Notes under the pieces: model-generated | What the model was told of the DNA's origin: nothing | What the model saw: only the letters and a program-made list of their open reading frames with translations | Databases searched by the model: none | Assembly: GCF_900141755.1 (NCBI RefSeq) | Contig: NZ_LT670844.1 | Coordinates: 7,102,501 to 7,166,500 of the forward strand | Source: Bradyrhizobium lablabi | GTDB lineage: Bacteria > Pseudomonadota > Alphaproteobacteria > Rhizobiales > Xanthobacteraceae | Direction: 5' to 3' | Length of the DNA: 64,000 bases | Made by a program: the position numbers and the translations under genes | Shown: positions 43,809 to 51,833 of the stretch, one piece after another | Position numbering within the stretch: position 1 is the first letter of the stretch | Layout of the letters: every line of letters begins with the position of its first letter

Positions 43809-46800
43809 ATGGGAATCAACCAGGGTCCGATCAGTCTCGATCAAAAATATACCCAGGGCTCCGGCCATATTTTCCTGACCGGGATTCAGGCGCTGGTTCG
43901 CCTGCCGATGGCGCAAATCCGCCGCGACCGCGCCGCCGGTCTCAATACCGCGGGTTTTATTAGCGGCTATCGCGGCTCGCCGCTCGGCGGTTATGACCAG
44001 CAACTCTTCGCCGCCCGAAAACATCTCGAACAATACAACATCAAATTCCAGCCCGGCGTGAACGAAGACTTGGCGGCCACCGCGATCTGGGGCTCGCAGC
44101 AACTCAATCTTTCGCAAGGCGCCCGCCACGATGGCGTGGTCGGCATCTGGTACGGCAAGGGCCCCGGCGTCGACCGCTGCGGCGACGTGTTCCGCCACGG
44201 CAATGCCGCAGGCTCGGCGAAAAACGGCGGCGTATTGTGTCTCGCCGGCGACGATCACGGCGCGAAATCCTCAACGGTCCCGCATCAGTCGGACCATGCC
44301 TTCATCTCGGCGCTGATGCCCTATCTCTACCCCTCCAGCATCCACGAAATGATCGAGATGGGCCTGCTCGGGATCGCGATGTCGCGCTATTCCGGCTGCT
44401 GGGTCGGCATGAAGGTGATCACCGAGACGGTGGAGACGACAGCCGAAATCGATCTCACCGACGAGATGAAGCCTTTCATCATCCCTCCCGATTTCGAGAT
44501 GCCGCCGGGCGGTCTCAATCTGCGCTGGCCGGATGATCGCTTCGACCAGGACCGCCGCTTGCAGGATTACAAGGGTTTTGCCGCGATCGCGTTCGCCCGC
44601 GCCAACAAGGTCAACCGCATCACCATGGATTCGCCGAACGCCCGTTTCGGCATCATGGCCTCCGGCAAGAGCTACGAGGATATCCGTCAGGCGCTGCGCG
44701 AGCTCGGCGTGACGCCCGAGATCGCCGCGAAAATTGGCTTGCGGCTCTACAAGATCGGCATGCCCTGGCCGCTGGAGCCGGAAGGCGTGCGGCAGTTCGC
44801 GGTCGGTCTGGAAGAGATCTTCATCATCGAGGAACGCCGCGAGATCGTCGAGAATCAAGTCAAGCAGGAACTGTTCAACTGGCGCGACGACGTCCGTCCC
44901 CGCATCGTCGGCAAGATGGACGACCACGACAAGCGCTTCCTGCCGTTCGCCGAGGAACTCAGCGTCGCTTCGCTTGCGAGCTCACTCACCGAGCGGTTGC
45001 TGCGGTTGAACCTCAATCCCGAAATCGCAGCTCAGCTGCGCGCCAAGGCCGACTGGTTCAACGGGCGGCTGGCCACCCAGATGCAGCCGGTAGCGCCGAT
45101 CACCCGCACGCCGTATTTCTGCTCGGGCTGTCCGCACAACACCTCGACCAAGGTGCCGGAAGGCAGCCGCGCTTTCGCCGGCATCGGCTGTCACTTCATG
45201 GCGCTATGGATGGACCGCAACACTGAAACCTTTACCCATATGGGCGGCGAGGGCGTGCCATGGGTGGGCGTTGCGCCCTTTACCAACGAGAAACACGTGT
45301 TCGCCAATCTCGGCGACGGCACTTATTTTCACTCCGGCAGTCTTGCGATCCGTCAGGCGATCGCCTCCGGCGCCAACATCACCTACAAGATCCTCTACAA
45401 CGACGCGACCGCGATGACCGGCGGCCAGCATGTCGACGGCGAACTGTCGCCGCAACAGGTCACCTTCCAGCTCCACTCCGAAGGCATCCGCGACATCTAT
45501 CTCGTTTCGGAAAATCCCGACGCCTATCCGGCGTCCGACATCGCGCCGGGCACCAGGACCGCGCATCGAGATGAACTCGATGCCGTCATGAAAACGCTGC
45601 GCGAGGTGAAGGGCGCTTCCGCGATCGTGTTCGTGCAGACCTGTGCCGCCGAAAAGCGCCGCCGCCGCAAACGCGGCACGATGGAGGATCCGGCCCGCCG
45701 CGTGCTGATCAACCCCGCGGTCTGCGAAGGCTGCGGCGATTGCTCGGTGCAGTCGAACTGCATTTCGGTAGAGCCGCTGGAGACGGAGCTCGGGCGCAAG
45801 CGCACCATCAACCAATCGACCTGCAACAAGGACTATTCCTGCGTGAAGGGCTTTTGCCCGTCCTTTGTCACCGTGGACGGCGGCAAATTGCGCCGCCGCG
45901 CGCCGCCCGATCTCGCTGATATCGGCGATTTGCCCGAACCGTCATCGCGGCCGTCGCTGGAACGGCCTTATAACGTCGCGGTCGGCGGCGTCGGCGGCAC
46001 CGGCGTCCTGACCATCGGCGCGCTGCTCGGCATGGCCGCCCATATCGAGGGCAAGGCCAGCATGATCCTCGACATGTCGGGCCTGGCGCAAAAGGGCGGC
46101 GCGGTGCTGAGCCACGTTCGTCTGTCCGAACACACCGCCGACGTCACCTGTTCCCGCATCGTCACCGGCACCGCCGATCTCGTACTTGCCGCCGACGAAG
46201 TCGTGGCCGCGGCCAAGGAAACCATCTCGCTCTGCGAATCCGGCCGCACCTTTGGGGTCATCAACACCCATCTCATTCCGATCGCGGATTTCATCATGAA
46301 CCGCGACTTCAATTTTCAGAGCCGCAAGGTCAACGCGGTCCTGGAAACCGCGTTGCGCAAGGATTCCTCGTTCTTCGATTTCACAAAGCCCGCCGAAATC
46401 CTGCTCGGCGATTCCATCGCCACCAACATGATGATGATGGGCTATGCCTATCAAAAGGGCCAGTTGCCGCTATCCGCCAGCGCCATCGAGCAGGCGATCG
46501 AGGTCAACGGCGTCGCCATCAAGATGAACACGCAGGCGTTCCAGCTTGGGCGCCTGGCGGCGGCCGACCCGGCGCGGCTCGCGGCGATGATGAAGGGCCA
46601 GGACGACACGGTGGCGCCGAAGACGCTGGAGGCGATGTCGTTCGACGAGATCATCGCCCACCGCAGCGCGCTTTTGACCGATTATCAAAATGCAAAGCTT
46701 GCCGAGCGCTATCGCAATCTGGTGACGCAGGTCCGCAACGCGGCGGTGCAGGGCGGCTTTGGCGATGCATTGCCGCGCGCGGTCGCGATCAACTACGCAA

Positions 46801-47300
46801 AACTGCTCGCCTACAAGGACGAATATGAGGTAGCGCGACTCTACACCGACGGCCGTTTTGCAAAACAGCTTCGCGATCAGTTCGACGGCGATTTCAAGAT
46901 CAGCTTTAATCTCGCGCCGCCACTGCTCGGCGGGGCTAAGGATGCACTGGGCCGTCCGCGCAAGCGTGCGTTTGGGTCCTGGATGATACCGGTGTTCCGG
47001 TTGCTGGCGAACATGCGCCACTTGCGCGGCACGCCGTTCGACATTTTTGGTCACAGTGCCGACCGCAAGCTCGAGCGCGACCTGATCGCCGGTTACGAGA
47101 AAGATGTCGCGCACGTGCTTAACGTGCTTTCGCCGCTGACGCTTGACACCGCGATCGAACTTCTCTCGCTGCCGGATCGCATCCGCGGCTATGGACCGGT
47201 GAAGGAGAAGGCAGTGCAGGACGCCAAAGCGCGCTACGCGCAGCTCGCCGCCGATCTCGTCAACCCGCCGCCCGCGCCACGGCAGATCGCGGCGGAGTAA
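43809..47300 (+). CDS. Fused indolepyruvate:ferredoxin oxidoreductase (2-oxoacid oxidoreductase)
   Basis: This 1163-residue enzyme family oxidatively decarboxylates aryl- or branched-chain 2-oxoacids to acyl-CoA, reducing ferredoxin. Domains in order: an N-terminal pyrimidine-binding domain (GFISGYRGSPLGGYDQQL), a TPP-binding domain (FCSGCPHNTSTKVPEGS and GDGTYFHSG at Gly502-Asp503, NDATAMTGGQ), a ferredoxin-like Cys cluster (Cys639, Cys642, Cys645, Cys650), and a C-terminal gamma-type domain (VGGVGGTGVLTIGAL at about residues 725-739). This alpha plus gamma fusion is usual in aerobic alpha- and betaproteobacteria. The substrate may be indolepyruvate or another 2-oxoacid. The gene appears monocistronic. 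Confidence 0.95.
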   Translation: MGINQGPISLDQKYTQGSGHIFLTGIQALVRLPMAQIRRDRAAGLNTAGFISGYRGSPLGGYDQQLFAARKHLEQYNIKFQPGVNEDLAATAIWGSQQLNLSQGARHDGVVGIWYGKGPGVDRCGDVFRHGNAAGSAKNGGVLCLAGDDHGAKSSTVPHQSDHAFISALMPYLYPSSIHEMIEMGLLGIAMSRYSGCWVGMKVITETVETTAEIDLTDEMKPFIIPPDFEMPPGGLNLRWPDDRFDQDRRLQDYKGFAAIAFARANKVNRITMDSPNARFGIMASGKSYEDIRQALRELGVTPEIAAKIGLRLYKIGMPWPLEPEGVRQFAVGLEEIFIIEERREIVENQVKQELFNWRDDVRPRIVGKMDDHDKRFLPFAEELSVASLASSLTERLLRLNLNPEIAAQLRAKADWFNGRLATQMQPVAPITRTPYFCSGCPHNTSTKVPEGSRAFAGIGCHFMALWMDRNTETFTHMGGEGVPWVGVAPFTNEKHVFANLGDGTYFHSGSLAIRQAIASGANITYKILYNDATAMTGGQHVDGELSPQQVTFQLHSEGIRDIYLVSENPDAYPASDIAPGTRTAHRDELDAVMKTLREVKGASAIVFVQTCAAEKRRRRKRGTMEDPARRVLINPAVCEGCGDCSVQSNCISVEPLETELGRKRTINQSTCNKDYSCVKGFCPSFVTVDGGKLRRRAPPDLADIGDLPEPSSRPSLERPYNVAVGGVGGTGVLTIGALLGMAAHIEGKASMILDMSGLAQKGGAVLSHVRLSEHTADVTCSRIVTGTADLVLAADEVVAAAKETISLCESGRTFGVINTHLIPIADFIMNRDFNFQSRKVNAVLETALRKDSSFFDFTKPAEILLGDSIATNMMMMGYAYQKGQLPLSASAIEQAIEVNGVAIKMNTQAFQLGRLAAADPARLAAMMKGQDDTVAPKTLEAMSFDEIIAHRSALLTDYQNAKLAERYRNLVTQVRNAAVQGGFGDALPRAVAINYAKLLAYKDEYEVARLYTDGRFAKQLRDQFDGDFKISFNLAPPLLGGAKDALGRPRKRAFGSWMIPVFRLLANMRHLRGTPFDIFGHSADRKLERDLIAGYEKDVAHVLNVLSPLTLDTAIELLSLPDRIRGYGPVKEKAVQDAKARYAQLAADLVNPPPAPRQIAAE

Positions 47301-47838
47301 GTGTCGCTCTCTTATGCTCTGAAGTTACTTCCGCTTTCGGAGCATAGCGGACAGGGCAGACTTGCGGCTGGCTTAAGCCCTGTCGCGAATGACCCATCTG
47401 AGACATCAACCATTTCCAAGCAAGCGGTGCTCTAAGCCAGTTCTGGCCCCTATCAAAATACTCATTTGAGCTTATGACCCGAATGACGGCCGCTTGGTTC
47501 GCCAAGAGCAAGGAACGATCGGAGGCTTGGCAGGCTGTCTATGAAGCGATTGCCGGCAAGGATGGAGCTATGGGACAAATCGTTGCTTGAGCGCCCTTGC
47601 AACATAAAGGTGATATAAAAGGAGAGGTAAAGGAGGGATAACTCGATCACCATCGCGCTCGGTGCGATCACCGCGCGCGCGGACGATTGCTGGAGCACTG
47701 AGGCTCTGTGAGATGTGAACAGCTTGGCGGCTTCTGTCGCGCTGAAGACGGTCTGGAACAAAAAAATCATGAGACGGTTTGGAACACAAACAATCATGGT
47801 GGGTTGGTCCGACTAACTAAAATCAAGGGAGAACGACC
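47301..47838. other. AT-richer gap with a short ORF and gene-remnant-like sequence
   Basis: No convincing gene occupies this 538-base stretch. An ORF of 38 codons (47474-47590, MTRMTAAWFAKSKERSE at its start) is open but lacks a clear ribosome-binding site. The minus-strand translation around 47320-47410 includes MSQMGHSRQ and YAPKAEV. I recall these as resembling spurious translations of a widespread rhizobial intergenic repeat. Base composition is visibly less GC-rich than on either side. Confidence 0.4.
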
Positions 47839-48165
47839 ATGAAACTTGCGACAATAGCATTGGCTTCTGCGTTCGCACTCTCAAGCACGTTCGCACTTGC
47901 ATACACAAGTCATCATAAGAAGCATTCTAGTCAGTACCGCGGCAGCTACGGTCAGTACTACGGCAGCCCGAACAATCGAGGCGGATTGGTAGGCGGCTCG
48001 GACGCCGGTACTGGCGGCGGTCAGTACTACGGCAGCCAGAACAATCGAGGCGGATGGGGAGGCGGCTGGAACACCGGTACTGGCGGCAACAGTCAGTACT
48101 ACGGCAACCCGAACAATCGAGGCGGATTGGTAGGCGGCTCGGACGCCGGTACCTACAGGCCCTAA
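47839..48165 (+). CDS. Exported tandem-repeat Gly/Tyr/Asn-rich protein
   Basis: This 108-residue protein has a signal peptide (TIALASAFALSSTFALA). The mature part is dominated by three repeats of 21-24 residues, each starting GQYYGSPNNRGG or a variant and ending in (S/N)(D/T)(A/G)GT. No cysteines are present. AGGGAGAACGACC precedes the ATG. It looks like a structural or adhesive surface protein, but no family is recognised. Its codon choice is less GC-rich than that of its neighbours. Confidence 0.75.
   Translation: MKLATIALASAFALSSTFALAYTSHHKKHSSQYRGSYGQYYGSPNNRGGLVGGSDAGTGGGQYYGSQNNRGGWGGGWNTGTGGNSQYYGNPNNRGGLVGGSDAGTYRP
47950..48153 (+). repeat. Three in-frame tandem repeats (69, 72 and 63 bases)
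   Basis: The units are 47950-48018, 48019-48090 and 48091-48153. Each begins with (G/A)GTCAGTACTACGGCA and contains GAACAATCGAGGCGGAT. Copies 1 and 3 are almost identical over their shared length, while copy 2 differs at several sites (GGATGGGGAGGCGGCTGGAA). They lie inside the coding region and are not a CRISPR array. Confidence 0.9.
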
Positions 48166-48176
48166 GAGTAAGCTCG

Positions 48177-48246
48177 CGTAGGGCGGGTTCTCTTTAACCC
48201 GCCATCTCGCGTGGAGTGCGGCGGGTTAAAGTGAACCCGCCCTACG
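48177..48246. repeat. Nested intergenic palindrome, CGTAGGGCGG family, copy 2
   Basis: The outer arms CGTAGGGCGGGTTC (48177-48190) and GAACCCGCCCTACG (48233-48246) are exact complements. The inner arms TTTAACCCGCC (48193-48203) and GGCGGGTTAAA (48220-48230) are also exact. It shares the outer CGTAGGGCGG and the nested plan with 31063-31180. Confidence 0.85.
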
Positions 48247-48249
48247 AAG

Positions 48250-48880
48250 CAGATTGCCTGACGGGCAAATCACTTCGGCGTTCGTCAATGGAGGAGTCCA
48301 GCCCTCTTCGCAAAAATATTCCGCTTAACCTGTCGGGCAAATCAAAACTATATCTCTCGCCATCCCGTCCCGAAAGAGGGGCGTTGGCCATCGTCACGAA
48401 CGTTGGGGCGGGTTGCGGTGGACGCGGCAGCGTTGCGCGTGAAACGGGATTGCGGGGCGGGCTTTGCCTGTGAGCGATCAACGATACGCAGACGAGCACG
48501 CTTGAAGCGTACGGCAAAACCGTGTGGTCCTGGCACCCGTTGCTGGTGTCAAGTCGGCGGAGTTTTTCGCGGCCCAACCGGGCTGGCGAACATCGATATC
48601 CGCCGATGACGGTGACAAGACGAATTCGTCGCCGGGGAGAGCGCGGCATAAGTCGTAAAGCCATTGCGCAGGGAATGTCGGATTGCCTCCGCTGAACCTG
48701 TATGCTCGTGTGCGCTTTTTTGCACCATTTTGCACACGAGACCGCGGGTGCAGCGCGCATCCGGCATTCCCTGCGCCCTCTCTTTTCGAGCGGTGCAAGA
48801 ATTACTTGCAAACCTCGGGCGCGCCGCGCCGCGGGAACGCGGACGCGCGTCTGCGGTATTCGGGATGGCGCCGCTGCGGA
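48250..48880. repeat. Large nongenic repeat element (recalled as widespread in Bradyrhizobium)
   Basis: No gene is supported over about 630 bases. Several overlapping short frames on both strands give Arg/Cys/Ser-rich translations without ribosome-binding sites, such as LKRTAKPCGPGTRCWC on plus and GLVCKMVQKSAHEHTGSAEA on minus. I recall almost the same nucleotide and translated strings from many Bradyrhizobium, Nitrobacter and Rhodopseudomonas intergenic regions. GTGTGCGCTTTTTTGCACC and TTTGCACACGAGACCG could pair as a stem. The limits are approximate. Confidence 0.55.
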
Positions 48881-48904
48881 TCGCGGCGGAAATAGGTCTT
48901 TGCC

Positions 48905-49002
48905 CCTCATGGTGAGGAGCGCGCTCTTGCGCGCGTCTCGAACCACGAGGCCCGTGGCACATCCTTCGAGACGCGGCCAAGAGGCCGCTCCTCAGGATGA
49001 GG
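48905..49002. repeat. Intergenic palindrome, CCTCATGGTGAGGAG family
   Basis: CCTCATGGTGAGGAG (48905-48919) is complementary to CTCCTCAGGATGAGG (48988-49002) with two mismatches. GCGCGCTCTTGCGCGC forms an inner stem, and GTCTCGAA/TTCGAGAC pair across the centre. It lies about 106 bases upstream of the thiolase-fold gene. Confidence 0.75.
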
Positions 49003-49107
49003 ACCTTATCGAGCCGTCTCGCCTGACGGAATATTTCCGCGCTTGCCAAGGCCGCCCTTACAGGCCAGAAAAAAGCTAGAGATCAAGAAACGCCTGCGGA
49101 GAACGAT

Positions 49108-50259
49108 TTGAGCATCAGGGGCAAGGCCTATATCGCCGGGATTTACGAGCATCCGACCCGGCACGCGCCGGATAAATCCACCGCGCAGCTCCATGCCGAA
49201 GTTGCCAAGGGCGCCATCGAGGACGCCGGGCTCACGAAAGCCGATATCGACGGCTATTTCTGCGCCGGCGACGCCCCGGGCGGCGCCTGGCCGATGGTCG
49301 ATTATTTGGGTCTCAAGGTGCGCCACATCGATTCTACCGAGACCGGCGGCTGTTCCTACCTGATCCATCTTGGACACGCTGCCGAGGCGATCGCCGCCGG
49401 CAAATGCTCGATCGCGCTGATTACGCTCGCGGGCAAGCCGCGCACCGGTCCGATGCCGCCGCGCGCCGCCGGCGCCGAGGCCGATTTCGAGGCGGCCTAT
49501 GGCGCGACCACCCATAACGCCTACGGCATGTGTGCCATGCGCCACATGCACGACTACGGCACCACCAGCGAGCAGTTGGCCTGGATCAAGGTCGCCGCCT
49601 CCCATCACGCGCAATACAATCCGCATGCGATGCTGAAGGAGGTCGTGACCGTCGAGGATGTGTTGAATTCGCCGATGATTTCCGATCCGCTGCATCGGCT
49701 GGATTGCTGCGTCATCACCGACGGCGGCGGCGCGCTGATCGTCACCACGCCGGAAATCGCCAAAAGCCTGAAGAAGCCGTTGGTGCGCCTGATCGGACAT
49801 GGCGAAGCGATGAAGGGTCCGCGCGGCGGCAAGGATCTCGATCTGACTTACTCCGCCGGCATCTGGTCCGGCCCCCGCGCATTCGAGGAGGCCGGCGTCA
49901 CGCCGAAGGACATCAAATACGCGTCGATCTACGACAGCTTTACGATCACCGTGTTGATGCAGCTCGAAGACCTCGGCTTCTGCAGGAAGGGCGAGGGCGG
50001 TAAATTCGTTGCCGACGGCAATCTGATTTCCGGCGTCGGCAAATTGCCGTTCAACACCGATGGCGGTGGGCTCTGCAGCAATCATCCCGTCAATCGCGGC
50101 GGCATGACAAAAATCCTCGAGGCTGTCAGGCAATTGCGCGGTGAAGCCCATCCCAAGGTGCAGGTGAAGAACTGCGATCTCGCGGTCGCGCACGGCACCG
50201 GCGGACTACTTGGCGTACGCCACGCGGCTTCGACCGCTATTCTGGAGCGCGTGCAATGA
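49108..50259 (+). CDS. Thiolase-fold protein (SCP-x/lipid-transfer type)
   Basis: This 383-residue protein of the SCP-x thiolase group is associated with thiolytic or retro-aldol release of acyl-CoA. The start is TTG at 49108 with GGAGAA at 49098-49103. The N-terminal half has DSTETGGCSYLIHLGHAAEA at residues 75-94; by eye, Thr79 stands where thiolases have their nucleophilic Cys, and Cys82 is three residues later. The C-terminal half keeps GLCSNHPVNRGGM with a conserved His, and HGTGGLLG replaces the CxG loop. The next gene, a DUF35 protein, overlaps by four bases, the usual partner arrangement. It may be an Ltp2-like aldolase rather than a thiolase. Confidence 0.9.
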   Translation: MSIRGKAYIAGIYEHPTRHAPDKSTAQLHAEVAKGAIEDAGLTKADIDGYFCAGDAPGGAWPMVDYLGLKVRHIDSTETGGCSYLIHLGHAAEAIAAGKCSIALITLAGKPRTGPMPPRAAGAEADFEAAYGATTHNAYGMCAMRHMHDYGTTSEQLAWIKVAASHHAQYNPHAMLKEVVTVEDVLNSPMISDPLHRLDCCVITDGGGALIVTTPEIAKSLKKPLVRLIGHGEAMKGPRGGKDLDLTYSAGIWSGPRAFEEAGVTPKDIKYASIYDSFTITVLMQLEDLGFCRKGEGGKFVADGNLISGVGKLPFNTDGGGLCSNHPVNRGGMTKILEAVRQLRGEAHPKVQVKNCDLAVAHGTGGLLGVRHAASTAILERVQ

Positions 50260-50648
50260 CGGAGCCAAAGAAATACCCGACGCCGGTGACCAATCCGGAA
50301 ACCGCGCCGTTCTGGGAAGCCGCCAAGCAGGGAAAATTCCTCATCAAGCGCTGCACCGCGTGCGGCGAGCCGCATTATTTCCCGCGCTCGATCTGTCCGT
50401 TTTGTTTCTCCGACAAGACGGTGTGGGAGGAAAGCTCGGGCGAGGGCACGATCTATACGTTCAGCCTGATGCGCAAATCGGCGACCGGCCCCTACGCGAT
50501 CGGTTACGTGACGTTGAAGGAAGGCCCGTCGCTGCAGACCAATTTCGTCGACTGCGACATGGAGAAGTTGAAGATCGGCCAGAAGGTCAAGGTGGTGTTC
50601 AAGCCGACCGACGGCGCGCCGCTGCCGTTCTTCACGCCGGTGTCGTGA
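50256..50648 (+). CDS. DUF35 Zn-ribbon/OB-fold protein
   Basis: This 130-residue protein has an N-terminal rubredoxin-like zinc ribbon (Cys33, Cys36, Cys47, Cys50 in CTACGEPHYFPRSICPFC) and a C-terminal OB-fold (GTIYTFSLMRKSATGPYAIGYVTL). DUF35 proteins bind acyl-CoA and form complexes with thiolase-fold proteins. It starts inside the end of the thiolase gene (ATGA), implying a stoichiometric complex. Confidence 0.93.
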   Translation: MTEPKKYPTPVTNPETAPFWEAAKQGKFLIKRCTACGEPHYFPRSICPFCFSDKTVWEESSGEGTIYTFSLMRKSATGPYAIGYVTLKEGPSLQTNFVDCDMEKLKIGQKVKVVFKPTDGAPLPFFTPVS

Positions 50649-50678
50649 GTTGAGCGCAAAGCGCGCCAAGCAAAGGGT

Positions 50679-50748
50679 GTCATCCCCGCGAAGGCGGGGA
50701 TCCAGTAAACGCCGGTGATTACTGGACCCCCGCTTTCGCGGGGGTGAC
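50679..50748. repeat. Intergenic inverted repeat within the acyl-CoA cluster
   Basis: A 30-base arm at 50679-50708 (GTCATCCCCGCGAAGGCGGG at its start) pairs with 50719-50748 with three mismatches. Each arm also holds its own CCCCGCGAA/GCGGGG hairpin. It separates the DUF35 gene from the MaoC gene. Confidence 0.8.
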
Positions 50749-50799
50749 GACAATAAAGTGTGGCGACGACACTAAAAAAATTCGGGAGAAAATGAAAAA

Positions 50800-51660
50800 A
50801 TGCCGATCAAGTACGATGAGCTGATGGCGCTGAAGAACCTCGGCCAGAAATATGCCTACAGCGATCGCGAGGTGATGCTGTACGCCTATGGCATCGGCAT
50901 GGGCGCGGACCCGATGGACGAGAAGGAGCTCGCTTTCGTCAACGAAGCCGTCGCCACGCCGCGCGCGCTAAAAGTCGTCCCGACATTTGCTTCGGTCGCG
51001 GCATGGGGGGCCGGGCCCGGTGAAATGAATCTCAATCGGGTGATGGTGGTCGATGGCGAGCGCGACATCACCTTCCATCGGCCGCTCGCGGTAGCAGCCC
51101 ATATCACCGCCGACTCCAGCGTGCTCGACGTCTTCGACAAGGGCAAGGACAAGGGCGCGGTGATCCGGCACAAGACCGTGCTCAAGAACGAGAACGGCGA
51201 GGAACTGGCGACGCTGGTCGCGTCACGCTTCGCGCGCGGCGATGGCGGTTTCGGCGGGCCTTCCGAAGGCCAGCCCGAACCGCACAAGGTGCCGACCCGC
51301 GCGCCCGACAGGACGATCGATATTTCCACGCGTCCGGATCAGGCGCTGGTCTATCGGCTTTGCGGCGATCGCAATCCGTTGCATTCCGATCCCGAATTCG
51401 CAAAGCGCGCCGGTTTTCCGAAACCGATCCTGCACGGCATGTGCACCTACGGCATCACCTGCCGCGGCATTTTGCAGACCTATGCCGATTACGATCCCAC
51501 AGCGTTCAAACAGCACGCCGCGCGGTTTTCCTCGCCGGTCTATCCTGGCGAGACTGTGACGATGGATTTGTGGAAGGACGGCAACGTGGTTTCATTCGAG
51601 GCCAAAGTGAAGGCGAGAGGCGTCGCCGTCATCAAGAGCGGCAAGACGGTGCTGGGTTAG
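50800..51660 (+). CDS. MaoC-family enoyl-CoA hydratase (2-enoyl-CoA hydratase 2 type)
   Basis: This 286-residue double hot-dog protein hydrates trans-2-enoyl-CoA to 3-hydroxyacyl-CoA. The hydratase-2 motif is GDRNPLHSDPEFAKRAGFPKPILHGM, given here by its key residues Asp190 and His195 with Gly213 in the LHGM end. The N-terminal half resembles the substrate-binding hot-dog of the peroxisomal multifunctional enzyme. GGGAGAAAATG-like GGGAGAAA precedes the ATG. It fits the step before the downstream dehydrogenase. Confidence 0.93.
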   Translation: MPIKYDELMALKNLGQKYAYSDREVMLYAYGIGMGADPMDEKELAFVNEAVATPRALKVVPTFASVAAWGAGPGEMNLNRVMVVDGERDITFHRPLAVAAHITADSSVLDVFDKGKDKGAVIRHKTVLKNENGEELATLVASRFARGDGGFGGPSEGQPEPHKVPTRAPDRTIDISTRPDQALVYRLCGDRNPLHSDPEFAKRAGFPKPILHGMCTYGITCRGILQTYADYDPTAFKQHAARFSSPVYPGETVTMDLWKDGNVVSFEAKVKARGVAVIKSGKTVLG

Positions 51661-51681
51661 AGCGGCGAGGGCGGTGCGCTC

Positions 51682-51802
51682 CCTCGCCCCGCTCTTCGCG
51701 GGGAGAGGGTTGGGGTGAGGGGAGCCTCCACACCGGGACTCGCGGAGAGTCCCCCTCACCCGAAGGCTTCGCCTTCGACCTCTCCCCGCAAGCGGGGCGA
51801 GG
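51682..51802. repeat. Intergenic palindromic element with three nested stems
   Basis: The hairpin at 51682-51708 (CCTCGCCCCGC...GCGGGGAGAGG) is repeated in inverted form at 51779-51802. GGTGAGGGG (51714-51722) pairs with CCCCTCACC (51752-51760), and GAAGGC-TTC-GCCTTC lies near the right arm. It occupies nearly the whole MaoC-SDR gap. I recall this element type from Bradyrhizobium and Rhodopseudomonas intergenic regions. Confidence 0.75.
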
Positions 51803-51833
51803 TAAGGAAAGAAGAACCAGAAGGAGAACGACC

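Noticed and set aside
47950..48153. Three regularly spaced repeats as a possible CRISPR array
   Set aside because: The units are 63-72 bases, contiguous without spacers, in frame and translated after a signal peptide; no cas genes are present.
48403..48946. Short ORFs on both strands in the repeat region
   Set aside because: They overlap one another, have no ribosome-binding sites and give Arg/Ser/Cys-rich translations; the DNA is better explained as a nongenic repeat.
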